From positions 41,575-105,574 of the forward strand of contig CAZPUS010000007.1 of assembly GCA_964589825.1 (NCBI GenBank): DNA of 64,000 nucleotides, read 5' to 3'. Below, piece by piece: positions 52,029-60,621 of the stretch (positions within the stretch are counted from its first letter, which is position 1; every line of letters begins with the position of its first letter). The notes beneath the pieces are model-generated. The model was given only the letters and a program-made list of their open reading frames with translations. It was not told the DNA's origin and ran no database searches. This stretch comes from CAZPUS01 sp964589825 (GTDB lineage: Bacteria > Fibrobacterota > Chitinivibrionia > Chitinivibrionales > WJKA01). Made by a program: the position numbers and the translations under genes.

Positions 52029-52595
52029 CTATTTTTCCAGATTGAACATATCGTCGATACTGTTAAGAATATCGTCGCTTGTGGGCATATCCTTTTTCTG
52101 CTGTGACGCCGTGCTCTTTTTCTGAGACGGCTGCTGCTGTGGTGGTGGCTCGGTTTTCGTCTCTTTTGGGGCGGCCGCTTCGGAAGCCTGTTGTGTCTGT
52201 GCGCTTTTTTGCGATGAGCTCTGGGTCTCCGCAGGTTTATTCTGCGCAGCAGCTGCACCACCAAGAGATGCCATTCCGGAAAATACTCCGGCAAACTTGT
52301 CGAATAACGAGGCAATTTTATTTATCTGCTCCCCGTGATGAGAAAGGGTGTTTTCACACTGCGACACGCTGCGTTGCAGCTGCTCGGTCGTTTTATTCAC
52401 CTCTTCAACCGGAGATGCCGATTCCGATCGCACCTGTTCTATCTTTTTTTCCAGCTCTGTCATCTGATTCTGTGTCTGCTTTTTGATATCGTCGATCGAC
52501 TTCTTCATCGAAGCGAGTTCATCGCCGATACACAGAGAAATACTCTCCTTCATGAGTTCCTGCAGCCGTTGTGCATTGTTTTTTTTATCCGCCAT
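52029..52595 (-). CDS. Coiled-coil protein with Ala/Gln-rich tail, unknown
   Basis: A 188-residue soluble protein. Residues 1-100 form a long coiled coil (MKESISLCIGDELASMKKS, QNQMTELEKKIEQVRSE). Residues 115-175 are a disordered Ala/Gln/Ser/Lys-rich linker. A short conserved-looking C-terminal tail (SDDILNSIDDMFNLEK) could be a binding peptide. The ATG at 52595 follows AAGGAG; the upstream extension of the frame is unlikely. Function unknown; could be a scaffold or adaptor. Confidence 0.65.
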   Translation of the reverse strand: MADKKNNAQRLQELMKESISLCIGDELASMKKSIDDIKKQTQNQMTELEKKIEQVRSESASPVEEVNKTTEQLQRSVSQCENTLSHHGEQINKIASLFDKFAGVFSGMASLGGAAAAQNKPAETQSSSQKSAQTQQASEAAAPKETKTEPPPQQQPSQKKSTASQQKKDMPTSDDILNSIDDMFNLEK

Positions 52596-52813
52596 ATCCC
52601 GACTCTCCTTTGTTGAAACGAATATCCATAATGTGCGTGCATTATATATACAATAAAATAAATTTATGCGATCATACCCGGTAGACTTAACCGGTGCGCT
52701 ATCTGTTTTCGAATGACACCTGTAATTAAGATACCCACACCGATCGATTTTATCACGACACAAAAAAACGCGCATGCATAATTGCACCATTTGACAGCAG
52801 GTGTGTACTATAC

Positions 52814-53059
52814 TTACTGCCAGTCGAATGCAGTTCCGTCGGGATAGGTTACTTCCTTATCTTCGAGCCGTTGTTTCAATATATCGATCCCCTGTGCGAG
52901 TATATCGTCCCTGTTGTCGTAAAGATTGTCGAACCATTTTTCGGTCTCATCACCAATACGGGTATAGCATTTATCACCGAATTTCCTCTCCCCGAGTTGT
53001 ACTTCGATCTTTGCTTTCTCTCCGTCGATATTCACATTACGAATCCATCGAATGCTCAT
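52814..53059 (-). CDS. Small acidic conserved-looking protein, unknown
   Basis: An 81-residue soluble protein (start MSIRWIRNVNIDGEKAKIEV) with an alternating beta-type N-terminus and a helical, acidic C-terminal half (NRDDILAQGIDILKQRLEDK). A strong GGGAGG ribosome site lies upstream. The family is not recognised. It is 29 nt downstream of the exported repeat-protein gene and may be the last gene of the TamA transcript. Confidence 0.65.
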   Translation of the reverse strand: MSIRWIRNVNIDGEKAKIEVQLGERKFGDKCYTRIGDETEKWFDNLYDNRDDILAQGIDILKQRLEDKEVTYPDGTAFDWQ

Positions 53060-53088
53060 GCGGTTCCTCCCTTATCACACGTCTAGAA

Positions 53089-54819
53089 TTATTCATTTTC
53101 ATGACACCATATTCTCATCACAAGCGCCGCTTTAGCTCCATACATTCCTGCAGCACTTCGCAAAAGCAGCTTCTGAAAATACGAACATCCCCGTGCAGTC
53201 TTTCCGCGTTGTAACAGCGCATGTGCATAGTAAAATACAATACCGGGATCATCGTAGTGGGAAAATGCATGGTACACATCGATCACATGGTCATATTTGT
53301 TCTGCCTGGCAAAGTGACGGGCAAGCTCTACCGCCATTATCGCGCCTTCGTTATTTCCCCCGGCCACAGAGTCACAATATGTGCGCGCCCGACGACTTCT
53401 GTGCGTATAGAGCAGATAATGCAGGCGCGCCCATCTGCCGAACAGGACACTGTCGGAACGCATCCGCTTAAGCACGTAGCCATAATATAACAGCGTACCG
53501 GCAGCCTTATGCCGCGGATCAGGCACCAACGAGTCGTACAAATCGAGACAGCGTTTCATACCGGCACCAAATACCGCAAGTCGCAGCTTCCATACATCAC
53601 GAAGTAACGGTTCTCTCTGCCAGTACCATGCCGAATCAAGCACCCGGCTGCCATATTCTGCCGCATGCTGCACGCTGTCTGCAAAAAGATATTGCCTGAG
53701 TACAGCGGTATCCCGCATCAGCCCCTCCCTAAGTGTATTGATAACACCGCGGGCCTTTTCAAAGCGGCGCATGCGCTGATACAGCACAATTACCCCGGCT
53801 TTTTCCACACGCGACAAGGGTTGTGCCGCATCGATATAGCGTAGAACCGAATCTAAATCATCGCTGCGTAAAAAAAATCTCAACAACAGACCTGCGGCCG
53901 CATGTTGTGCCGAATCATCCGCAGGACTTCGGTATACCGCATGTGCGGCCTTACGGGCGACATCCGGTGAGCCCCGTTCAAAACACCACTCCGCACTGCG
54001 CAGGCATTCCCGCTGGCGAAGCCCTCTGCATCCGTCTATTCTCAGATAGAATTCGACTTTTTTTTCGTGAAGACGGTAGCGATCGTATACCGAGGATGCC
54101 CATTCCATGATGGTATCGGTCAATGCATCATTTCGGGCCATACATGCTGTATAATCGGAAAGCAGAATCCCGAGTGTGTCCCGCGATACCTCCCGGGCGG
54201 TATGAACCAAATGCGATCGAAGCGTTGCGCCAAATGCCGGATCGTTTACCGTGGCGTTGCATGCAACAGCAGCGGCCTTGTCCCATCTGCTTTGCAGAAT
54301 CAGGGTTCGAATCCAGTGAAGATACTGCGGCCTTTGGAGCATCCCGGCCCAAGAAAGCACCTGCAGCAGCGAATCTGCACCGGCAAGATCATCGCGTTCG
54401 AGCTTTTGCCGCACCAGTTTGGTATATGAACGATCCGACGGTGCACATTTCATAACTACACGTTTCCATTTCCGACTATATCGCTGCGGCAGCCCCAAAC
54501 GGAGCGCGGAAAAAAGAAGAGGGACACGCGCCTCACTATGCATGCGACAATATTCTGTAATGAAATCAAGAAGCGTATCACGATGATGCGCTTCTGTCAT
54601 CTCGTGTATTCTTTGTAACCCTATACGAACACATTTGTTTGAAAGTCGTATACCGCTGTTGGCCTTCTTTTGTAAACGTGCGAGACATTCCCGTTTCTGA
54701 TTCATTGAAAACCCTGCCCATAATGAATCATCACATACGCACACCCCGTCCTCGGCGTAAGAAAAAAAGACCAATGCCGCTATTATGGATACAATACAGT
54801 TATTCAGTCTGGATATCAT
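53089..54819 (-). CDS. Exported helical-repeat (TPR-like) protein
   Basis: A 576-residue protein with a signal peptide (about 1-22) and many 30-40-residue helix pairs of TPR/SEL type (for example AGADSLLQVLSWAGM, WDKAAAVACNATVND, VARKAAHAVYRSPADD, FEKARGVINTLREG, YDHVIDVYHAFSHYDD). Likely a periplasmic scaffold. It begins 20 nt inside the TamA-like gene with GGAG before its ATG, so it is produced together with that barrel and may replace the missing TamB partner in function. That last point is inference. Confidence 0.72.
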   Translation of the reverse strand: MISRLNNCIVSIIAALVFFSYAEDGVCVCDDSLWAGFSMNQKRECLARLQKKANSGIRLSNKCVRIGLQRIHEMTEAHHRDTLLDFITEYCRMHSEARVPLLFSALRLGLPQRYSRKWKRVVMKCAPSDRSYTKLVRQKLERDDLAGADSLLQVLSWAGMLQRPQYLHWIRTLILQSRWDKAAAVACNATVNDPAFGATLRSHLVHTAREVSRDTLGILLSDYTACMARNDALTDTIMEWASSVYDRYRLHEKKVEFYLRIDGCRGLRQRECLRSAEWCFERGSPDVARKAAHAVYRSPADDSAQHAAAGLLLRFFLRSDDLDSVLRYIDAAQPLSRVEKAGVIVLYQRMRRFEKARGVINTLREGLMRDTAVLRQYLFADSVQHAAEYGSRVLDSAWYWQREPLLRDVWKLRLAVFGAGMKRCLDLYDSLVPDPRHKAAGTLLYYGYVLKRMRSDSVLFGRWARLHYLLYTHRSRRARTYCDSVAGGNNEGAIMAVELARHFARQNKYDHVIDVYHAFSHYDDPGIVFYYAHALLQRGKTARGCSYFQKLLLRSAAGMYGAKAALVMRIWCHENE

Positions 54820-56614
54820 CTCGTACTCCGGTCAGCGTGAAATTATTGCGGAACGTAATGTGAATACGTCCCCAATCAGACGGTCGGTCGATATTTCCCG
54901 CCCACTCCACTGCAACGGTTCCTGCCGGTGAAGGCATTCGTACTCCGATCCCATACCCGACAAGCAGTGACCTTTGTTCAGAGGGAATATACGACGTACG
55001 CGACCCTGTTGCCGCATCGAACAACAGATAGATGCATCCGTGAGGAGAAAAATAATAACAGAAATCGGTCTGAGCGCGAAGAATGCTCTTAAAAAGACGC
55101 GAATCCGTGGTATAGCCCCGCACTGATCCGATCCCCCCCGCCTTGATTAACTCGGGCGGCAACAGAGAATCTCGCTGTGTCACGAGTGTATGCAGCCCCA
55201 CCCGCGGAGCCAGGGCAAAACCACGCCCGAAGGGAATATTCACCGCGGCATGCATCCGGGTCTCTGCCTTCCAGGCCATCCGTGCCGCCAGGGTATCGCC
55301 ACGGGAACGGGTAACACCCGCGCCTATTTCCAGACCGGTGCCTGCAGTACGCACCCCTCTGGCTACACGACGCGTCCTGCGGAAAAAAAGTATCTCGGAG
55401 CCGATAAATCGCCGGGATACGGTGGTGGAATCTGTGGCATTGTAGTGAAGGCTTTCAATCCTGAAACCTGCACCCGAACTCAGACGAATCCTCAATTCTC
55501 TAAGCAGTCTTACACGTACATGTGTTCGGGCATAGTTTTGCTCTTCAATCTCGAGCCCCGCCGCCGCGGAGCCGGTCAGGGAACTACCCAGAATCCACGG
55601 ATACGAAAGCGACCCATCAACTTCGATCAACGAATCCATAGCCTGAAATTGCACCGCAGCGGCTTCCCCGGCCCGCCATACATTGTGCAGATCGCAGGAA
55701 AGCCGACCCGAAAGTGACGCCTGACCTGAACTGCTGCGCTCCAGCCCAAGCGCCCCCTGAATCCCCACTCCCTGCACATCGTTAATGCGAATCGGCACCT
55801 GCACGATGAGTGTATCAGGTGGCCGGCCCCGAACCACACTATTCCCTTTGTCTCTTTTTTTCCGTTTCACACGGAACCGCCCGATAGAGACACTGCCGAT
55901 ATAATCCCGTGAACCAAGGTAGGCTCGGGTATTTTCTACTTGTCGCAAATCGAACAGACTGTCGGGTGAGATATGGATATCGTGGGCCACTACTGCCTTA
56001 CGGGTGATGAACGAATCCACAAACAGAGGCGTACCAAAGAGAGACGGATCCCCGGGCTCAACATGAAGTGATATCTGACGGGCATCCGACCCATACCGGG
56101 AATCGGTACAGCCGATAGTATCGATCGATACCCCCACCTGTGCAAAGGGATAGCCGTGATAGGAGAACCAGGTGGTTATTCTGCGTACAAACAATTCGAT
56201 GCGTCCTGCATCGTACCACACCGGTGTGGGGAAAAACTGCACAAGTGAATCCCAGGGCAGAAACGACGGGGCTTTACACTCCAGCGAGCATACCGAAGCC
56301 CGTGGGCCGGCATTGACCGTAACGGTATCCAATGAAGAGGAGTCGTATGTCGGTAAAAAAAAACCGAGAGAATCAAGGATGCGTGAAAGACGCTTTTGCG
56401 GGCTCTGCCGCCCGGTTGTACGCATTCGCTCAGCGACTGATTCATGAATGCGACCCGTCGCGACCGTATCGGGTATTTGCAGACGCCACTGTGTCGACTC
56501 AGTCCGGTAAACGATGGAAGTCGCAGAAAAGCTGCCGGAATATGCCATACATATCATGACAACCGCAACGATGCTGATCGTAAACAATGGAAAATCTCTG
56601 CATGTGCGGTTCAT
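54800..56614 (-). CDS. TamA/BamA-type outer-membrane barrel protein (Omp85 superfamily)
   Basis: A 604-residue exported protein with a signal peptide, POTRA-like repeats in the first half (ITTWFSYHGYPFAQVGVSIDT, VENTRAYLGSRDYIGSVSIGRF) and a 16-strand-type barrel. The Omp85 loop-6 signature is GGIGSVRGYTTDS near residue 490, and the last strand ends IHITFRNNFTL. BamA has five POTRA domains and is longer; this one fits the TamA/FhaC size class. It would insert or secrete outer-membrane proteins. The start MNRTCRDFPLF at 56614 gives a clean signal peptide; in-frame upstream Met codons lack one. Confidence 0.85.
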   Translation of the reverse strand: MNRTCRDFPLFTISIVAVVMICMAYSGSFSATSIVYRTESTQWRLQIPDTVATGRIHESVAERMRTTGRQSPQKRLSRILDSLGFFLPTYDSSSLDTVTVNAGPRASVCSLECKAPSFLPWDSLVQFFPTPVWYDAGRIELFVRRITTWFSYHGYPFAQVGVSIDTIGCTDSRYGSDARQISLHVEPGDPSLFGTPLFVDSFITRKAVVAHDIHISPDSLFDLRQVENTRAYLGSRDYIGSVSIGRFRVKRKKRDKGNSVVRGRPPDTLIVQVPIRINDVQGVGIQGALGLERSSSGQASLSGRLSCDLHNVWRAGEAAAVQFQAMDSLIEVDGSLSYPWILGSSLTGSAAAGLEIEEQNYARTHVRVRLLRELRIRLSSGAGFRIESLHYNATDSTTVSRRFIGSEILFFRRTRRVARGVRTAGTGLEIGAGVTRSRGDTLAARMAWKAETRMHAAVNIPFGRGFALAPRVGLHTLVTQRDSLLPPELIKAGGIGSVRGYTTDSRLFKSILRAQTDFCYYFSPHGCIYLLFDAATGSRTSYIPSEQRSLLVGYGIGVRMPSPAGTVAVEWAGNIDRPSDWGRIHITFRNNFTLTGVRDDIQTE

Positions 56615-56767
56615 GCGGGCCTGCCCTGCAGAAAGTGTCGTATCGTACATACAATCGTGATATCCGCACCAGCCTCCGCCTGCCATGGATCATGGTGTAA
56701 CCAACTGCTGCCAATATGGTCAATCGCCGGTGCATCCCTTACCGGACTGCACAAGCTCTGTCAGGAT

Positions 56768-57160
56768 CTACTCGTTTTTCTGTCTTTCCTTCATTTCTTT
56801 ACCCTTGACAGAATATTTTGCCACCGGTACTTCCTCGAGCCGCTCAATCGAAATCGGCTCTCCGGTAATCTGACATATACCATAAGAGCCGTCCTGAATT
56901 CGATCGAGTGCACTGTCAATCTGCTGCAGATACTTCTGCTGACGCTCATACAACCCGAGGGAAAATTCCCGCTCGAACGAAGAAGAAGCGGCATCACCGA
57001 GATGGTGGGTATAGGAAGAGACTTCTCCGGTATGATCACGTATTGAGTCATTGTTCGAAGTCGAAATTTCACCCATCTCTTCAAGCACACGCTGTTTCTC
57101 TTTCTGCAACTTGTCCTTGAAATGCTCGATCTGTTTCTTGGTAAGTTTCGTTCTTGCCAT
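56768..57160 (-). CDS. DksA/TraR-like protein with degenerate zinc finger
   Basis: A 130-residue protein of the DksA/TraR family: N-terminal coiled coil (KKQIEHFKDKLQKEKQRVLEEM), then the globular part with RIQDGSYGICQITGEPISIERLEEVP. Of the four zinc cysteines only the first is kept; the others are Thr, Tyr and Lys. Zinc-less DksA-like proteins of this CxxTG type are frequent in Bacteroidetes relatives. Expected to bind the RNA polymerase secondary channel in the stringent response. The ATG at 57160 follows AGGAG. Confidence 0.85.
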   Translation of the reverse strand: MARTKLTKKQIEHFKDKLQKEKQRVLEEMGEISTSNNDSIRDHTGEVSSYTHHLGDAASSSFEREFSLGLYERQQKYLQQIDSALDRIQDGSYGICQITGEPISIERLEEVPVAKYSVKGKEMKERQKNE

Positions 57161-57333
57161 ACCGCGTATTCTCCTCACGTATTTGCAGACTGCATGCTAC
57201 ATACATACGAATTTGATGTTGTGCTGACGTAGTGGATGCGCTGCACTACATCCCGCCGTGTTCAGCAAATAATTTGCATAAAATAGATAATGTCGATGCA
57301 GAATCACAACCACCAGGCATTGGTCTGCCGATT

Positions 57334-59850
57334 TCACTGCTGCAGATATTCATCCAGTTCCTCCTGGCTCATGCGCACTTCGCGCGATTTGCTCCCCTCG
57401 GATGGTCCGACGACCCCCGCACGCTCCAGCTCATCCATTATACGGCCCGCACGCGCATACCCCACCTTGAGGCGACGCTGCAGAAATGAAGTCGAGCCCT
57501 GTCCCATACTCACCACCATCTGTGCCGCATCCGCAAAGAACTCGTCGCGCTGGCCCGAGCCGTCCTCACCGTCAAAGGCTCCAGCTGCTGTCACCTCGTT
57601 TCCTTCACCCACCGCTTCCTCGAAATTGTCGATCTTCTCAACTTCGACCTGCTGGGCAATAATCGCTTCGGCAATACGCTCTACATCCTCTTCCGAGATA
57701 AAGGCTCCGTGATAGCGCTCGATATCGGGCGCGCCGCTTCGCAGAAACAGCATATCCCCGAGTCCGAGCAGTTTTTCGGAGCCGACTTTTCCTAAAATGG
57801 TGCGTGAATCGGTCGACTGTATCGTTCTGAACGCGATCCTGGAGGTAAGATTCGCCTTGATGGGACCGGTAATTATATCGACCGAAGGCCGCTGTGTGGC
57901 AACAATAAGATGAATGCCAACCGCACGGGCGAGCTGAGCAATTCGCTGCACATGGGCCTCGACATCCTTTGATGCGGTCATCATGAGATCGGCGAGCTCG
58001 TCCACGATTATCACGATATACTCGAGTTCCTTGTTATCCTCCGGTGAAAGAGCGTCTTTTCTGATTTTGCCGGTACGGATTTTCTGATTAAACGACTCGA
58101 TATCGCGCGCTCCCACGCCCGCAAGAATCCGATATCTGCGATCCATTTCGATCTGGGCCCAGTGCAGCGCTTTTACCGCCTCTTTTGGCTCGGTGACAAC
58201 CGGCGACATCAGATGAGGGATGTCCTGATAATAGGACAGCTCCACTTTTTTGGGATCTATGAGAATGAGTCGCATCTGCTGCGGTGTCTTGTGCATGAGC
58301 AGGCTGCAGATGAGAGAATTAATACAGACGCTCTTTCCCGCGCCTGTCTGTCCCGCAATCAGCAGATGCGGCATTTTTTTGATATCGCTTACAAACGGTG
58401 CCCCCGAAATGGTACGCCCGATTACCACCGGCAATTTTGCATTCGATTTTGTATATTCATCCGAGGTAAGTACATGCTTAAAATAGACCGTCTGGCGATT
58501 TTCGTTCGGCAGCTCGATCCCTATTGCCGCCTTTCCGGGAATAGGCGCCTGTATCCTGATGCGCTTTCCGCCCACCGCAAGCGCGATATCATCCTGCAGA
58601 CTGACCACCTTACTCACCTTTACCCCGGCGGCGAGTTCCATGTCATACCGTGTAATCACCGGGCCGGGGTTGACATTTACCACTTTTGCCTCGATATTGA
58701 AATCATTGAGCGTTTTTTCCAGGATACGCGAGCGTTGCGTGAGTGCCTCTCTGTCTATCTCGGTTGATACCGCCGGGGGGTCACTCAATATCGATGGTTT
58801 GGGGATCTCGTACTTTTTTCCTGCTTTCTTTTTTCCCGTCGCATTGTTCTCCTGACCGGGGACCTTATAGTAATCTTCATCCGATGCACTCCCCTGCCCG
58901 TGTTCGTCGCCGGCCGGCTCTCCGCAAGACTGAGACTGCTGTCCCGCAGACGAGACCGCGTCCTCGGGCGGTGTTATCGATATCGAGTCGCTCGGGATCG
59001 AGTCACCGTGGCGGAAAGGATCTGTCTCCGAGACCGTTTCCGAACTGCCCGATGCCGCTTCGTCGCTGCACTGTGGCACGTCATCAACCGATTGCGCTTC
59101 GTCGTTTTCACCTGCCGGACCGGAAGCCGCGGAATCTGACCCGGATGCTGCATCAGAGGCTGTCCCGGGTGGCGATTGTTCTGGCGCCTCCCCCGACTCC
59201 CCATCCGCCTGTGCTTCCGAACTCGCGGTCTCCGTAGCTTCCGCACCTGCAGTACGGCCACGCCAGAATGCCGCATGGCGCAGCATGGAACCACCACGTG
59301 CTGCGATTATTCGCCAGCCGTGGCGCAGCCATTGCCATACCCGCTGAATAACCACGACCACATCGATGCGAAAAAACATCAGCAGTACGATCACGATGCC
59401 GAGCAGCGTAATAAAATAGGGGCCGAAGACATGGTGTCCGAATACGTACTGCAGCAGCAACGCCGCAATATTGCCGATAAAATTAGTATGAAAGGAATGC
59501 TCCGGGGTAATGGGAATATTGTGAATGGCAAAAAGAACACACACTTCGAACCAGAGTATCAGCAGAAACCGGATAAAGCGAAGGTTGAGGGGTGCGCAAA
59601 AGATTCGCTTCATTCCGATATATATACAGAGCCCGGGAAAAACGAATATCGGCACCCGCCCGCACAAATAAATCATTCCCCGGGAAAGCGCGGTTCCCAC
59701 ATAGGGTCCCAGCAGATTGGAACCGCTGCCGGCAAAATGCGAAATCAGCGAAATGAGGGTAAGTACACCGAGTGCGAGGTAGAGAATACCCCATACCTGT
59801 CCAATAACGTCCCGTCTGTTATCACGATTATGACCGTTGTCTTCAACCAT
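57334..59850 (-). CDS. ftsK: DNA translocase FtsK
   Basis: Septum-located DNA pump for chromosome segregation. The 838-residue protein has four N-terminal membrane helices (about 18-175), an acidic Ser/Ala-rich linker of about 150 residues, and the motor domain with Walker A AGQTGAGKSVCIN, Walker B YIVIIVDELADLMM and LIVATQRPSVDIITG. It ends in the winged-helix gamma domain (SFLQRRLKVGYARAGRIMDELE) that reads chromosomal polarity (KOPS) sites. The ATG is 2 nt after the ThiD2-like gene's stop. Confidence 0.95.
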   Translation of the reverse strand: MVEDNGHNRDNRRDVIGQVWGILYLALGVLTLISLISHFAGSGSNLLGPYVGTALSRGMIYLCGRVPIFVFPGLCIYIGMKRIFCAPLNLRFIRFLLILWFEVCVLFAIHNIPITPEHSFHTNFIGNIAALLLQYVFGHHVFGPYFITLLGIVIVLLMFFRIDVVVVIQRVWQWLRHGWRIIAARGGSMLRHAAFWRGRTAGAEATETASSEAQADGESGEAPEQSPPGTASDAASGSDSAASGPAGENDEAQSVDDVPQCSDEAASGSSETVSETDPFRHGDSIPSDSISITPPEDAVSSAGQQSQSCGEPAGDEHGQGSASDEDYYKVPGQENNATGKKKAGKKYEIPKPSILSDPPAVSTEIDREALTQRSRILEKTLNDFNIEAKVVNVNPGPVITRYDMELAAGVKVSKVVSLQDDIALAVGGKRIRIQAPIPGKAAIGIELPNENRQTVYFKHVLTSDEYTKSNAKLPVVIGRTISGAPFVSDIKKMPHLLIAGQTGAGKSVCINSLICSLLMHKTPQQMRLILIDPKKVELSYYQDIPHLMSPVVTEPKEAVKALHWAQIEMDRRYRILAGVGARDIESFNQKIRTGKIRKDALSPEDNKELEYIVIIVDELADLMMTASKDVEAHVQRIAQLARAVGIHLIVATQRPSVDIITGPIKANLTSRIAFRTIQSTDSRTILGKVGSEKLLGLGDMLFLRSGAPDIERYHGAFISEEDVERIAEAIIAQQVEVEKIDNFEEAVGEGNEVTAAGAFDGEDGSGQRDEFFADAAQMVVSMGQGSTSFLQRRLKVGYARAGRIMDELERAGVVGPSEGSKSREVRMSQEELDEYLQQ

Positions 59851-59852
59851 AT

Positions 59853-60311
59853 TTACTCATTGCACGCAGTGTGCACTTTTTTTTCGAATTCATATAATAC
59901 GAATCTGATACGTTTTGCGCCGGCCGCGATTGTATCACCTTTCTGCAGTACCTTTGTATACTCTTCGATAACACGTGCAGCCTCCTGCGCACGCTTGAAA
60001 TTCGCTCTGAGGATATCATCGGCCGATTCCCGATCGCTGCACTCGTTCTGCGTGGCGACGTAGCCGAGCGGATCGGTATGCGTATCGCGGCTCTGGACCA
60101 GGCCTTCGACACCGATGGCCTGCTGGACGCCGATCAGCTCATGCCTGAGCGTTTTCAGGGTATGCGTCTGTTTTTCGCTGCCGAGGATAAACCGGTAGTG
60201 TTCCTCGATAACACGCAACGCTTCCCGCAATCTGTTTATATTCGCATCGAGAATACGCAGTATGCGTTGATCATGCGACTGTAACGTCACCTCGGTATAT
60301 ATCTCCGTCAC
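59853..60311 (-). CDS. Stand-alone ThiD2-domain protein
   Basis: A 152-residue helical protein resembling the ThiD2 domain usually fused to the N-terminus of thiamine-phosphate synthase ThiE. It shows the domain's internal duplication: RILDANINRLREALRVIEEHYRF (near 17-40) and ILRANFKRAQEAARVIEEY (near 98-117). ThiD2 acts as a hydroxymethylpyrimidine-phosphate kinase in some plants and bacteria. Here no ThiE domain follows; the next gene is ftsK. The start is GTG without a good ribosome site, so its N-terminus is provisional. Confidence 0.75.
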   Translation of the reverse strand: MTEIYTEVTLQSHDQRILRILDANINRLREALRVIEEHYRFILGSEKQTHTLKTLRHELIGVQQAIGVEGLVQSRDTHTDPLGYVATQNECSDRESADDILRANFKRAQEAARVIEEYTKVLQKGDTIAAGAKRIRFVLYEFEKKVHTACNE

Positions 60312-60621
60312 TAATAGAAAAATCCGGTGGACTACCGGCCCGGCCCCGCAGCTGACGCTTCGTGGCGGCTTTGACCGATATTGGCCGACATCGTATGAAA
60401 AATAACACTCTCCACACAGGGAAATACAAAATATATCCCTATGCCCGGGGCTTTACTTGGAAAACGTGCCGGGCAAAATGGCAATTGGTACACCGGTATC
60501 ATTGCTGATAACGATTCGCGGACGTATCCGGTGTGCCATTTTGCTCAAATGCCCCCTGCCTTCCGCCGTGTCTTGTTTTTTGTGCGCACGCTTATTACAT
60601 CCTCCGATCCCCCCACGACCT
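60312..60621. other. Gene-free interval with overlapping inverted repeats
   Basis: No gene. Two mutually exclusive hairpins are possible. One pairs TGCCCGG (60442-60448) with CCGGGCA (60469-60475). The other pairs GCAAAATGGC plus ACACCGG (60473-60496) with CCGGTGT plus GCCATTTTGC (60528-60544), a perfect match except for a 7-nt bulge. They share bases 60473-60475. No T run follows on either strand. The interval is the leader of the ThiD2-like gene on the minus strand, but I see no TPP-riboswitch consensus. Confidence 0.5.

Noticed and set aside
60312..60621. TPP riboswitch in front of the ThiD2-like gene
   Set aside because: The leader lacks the CUGAGA element and the conserved ACCUGAUC...GCGNAGGGA core.
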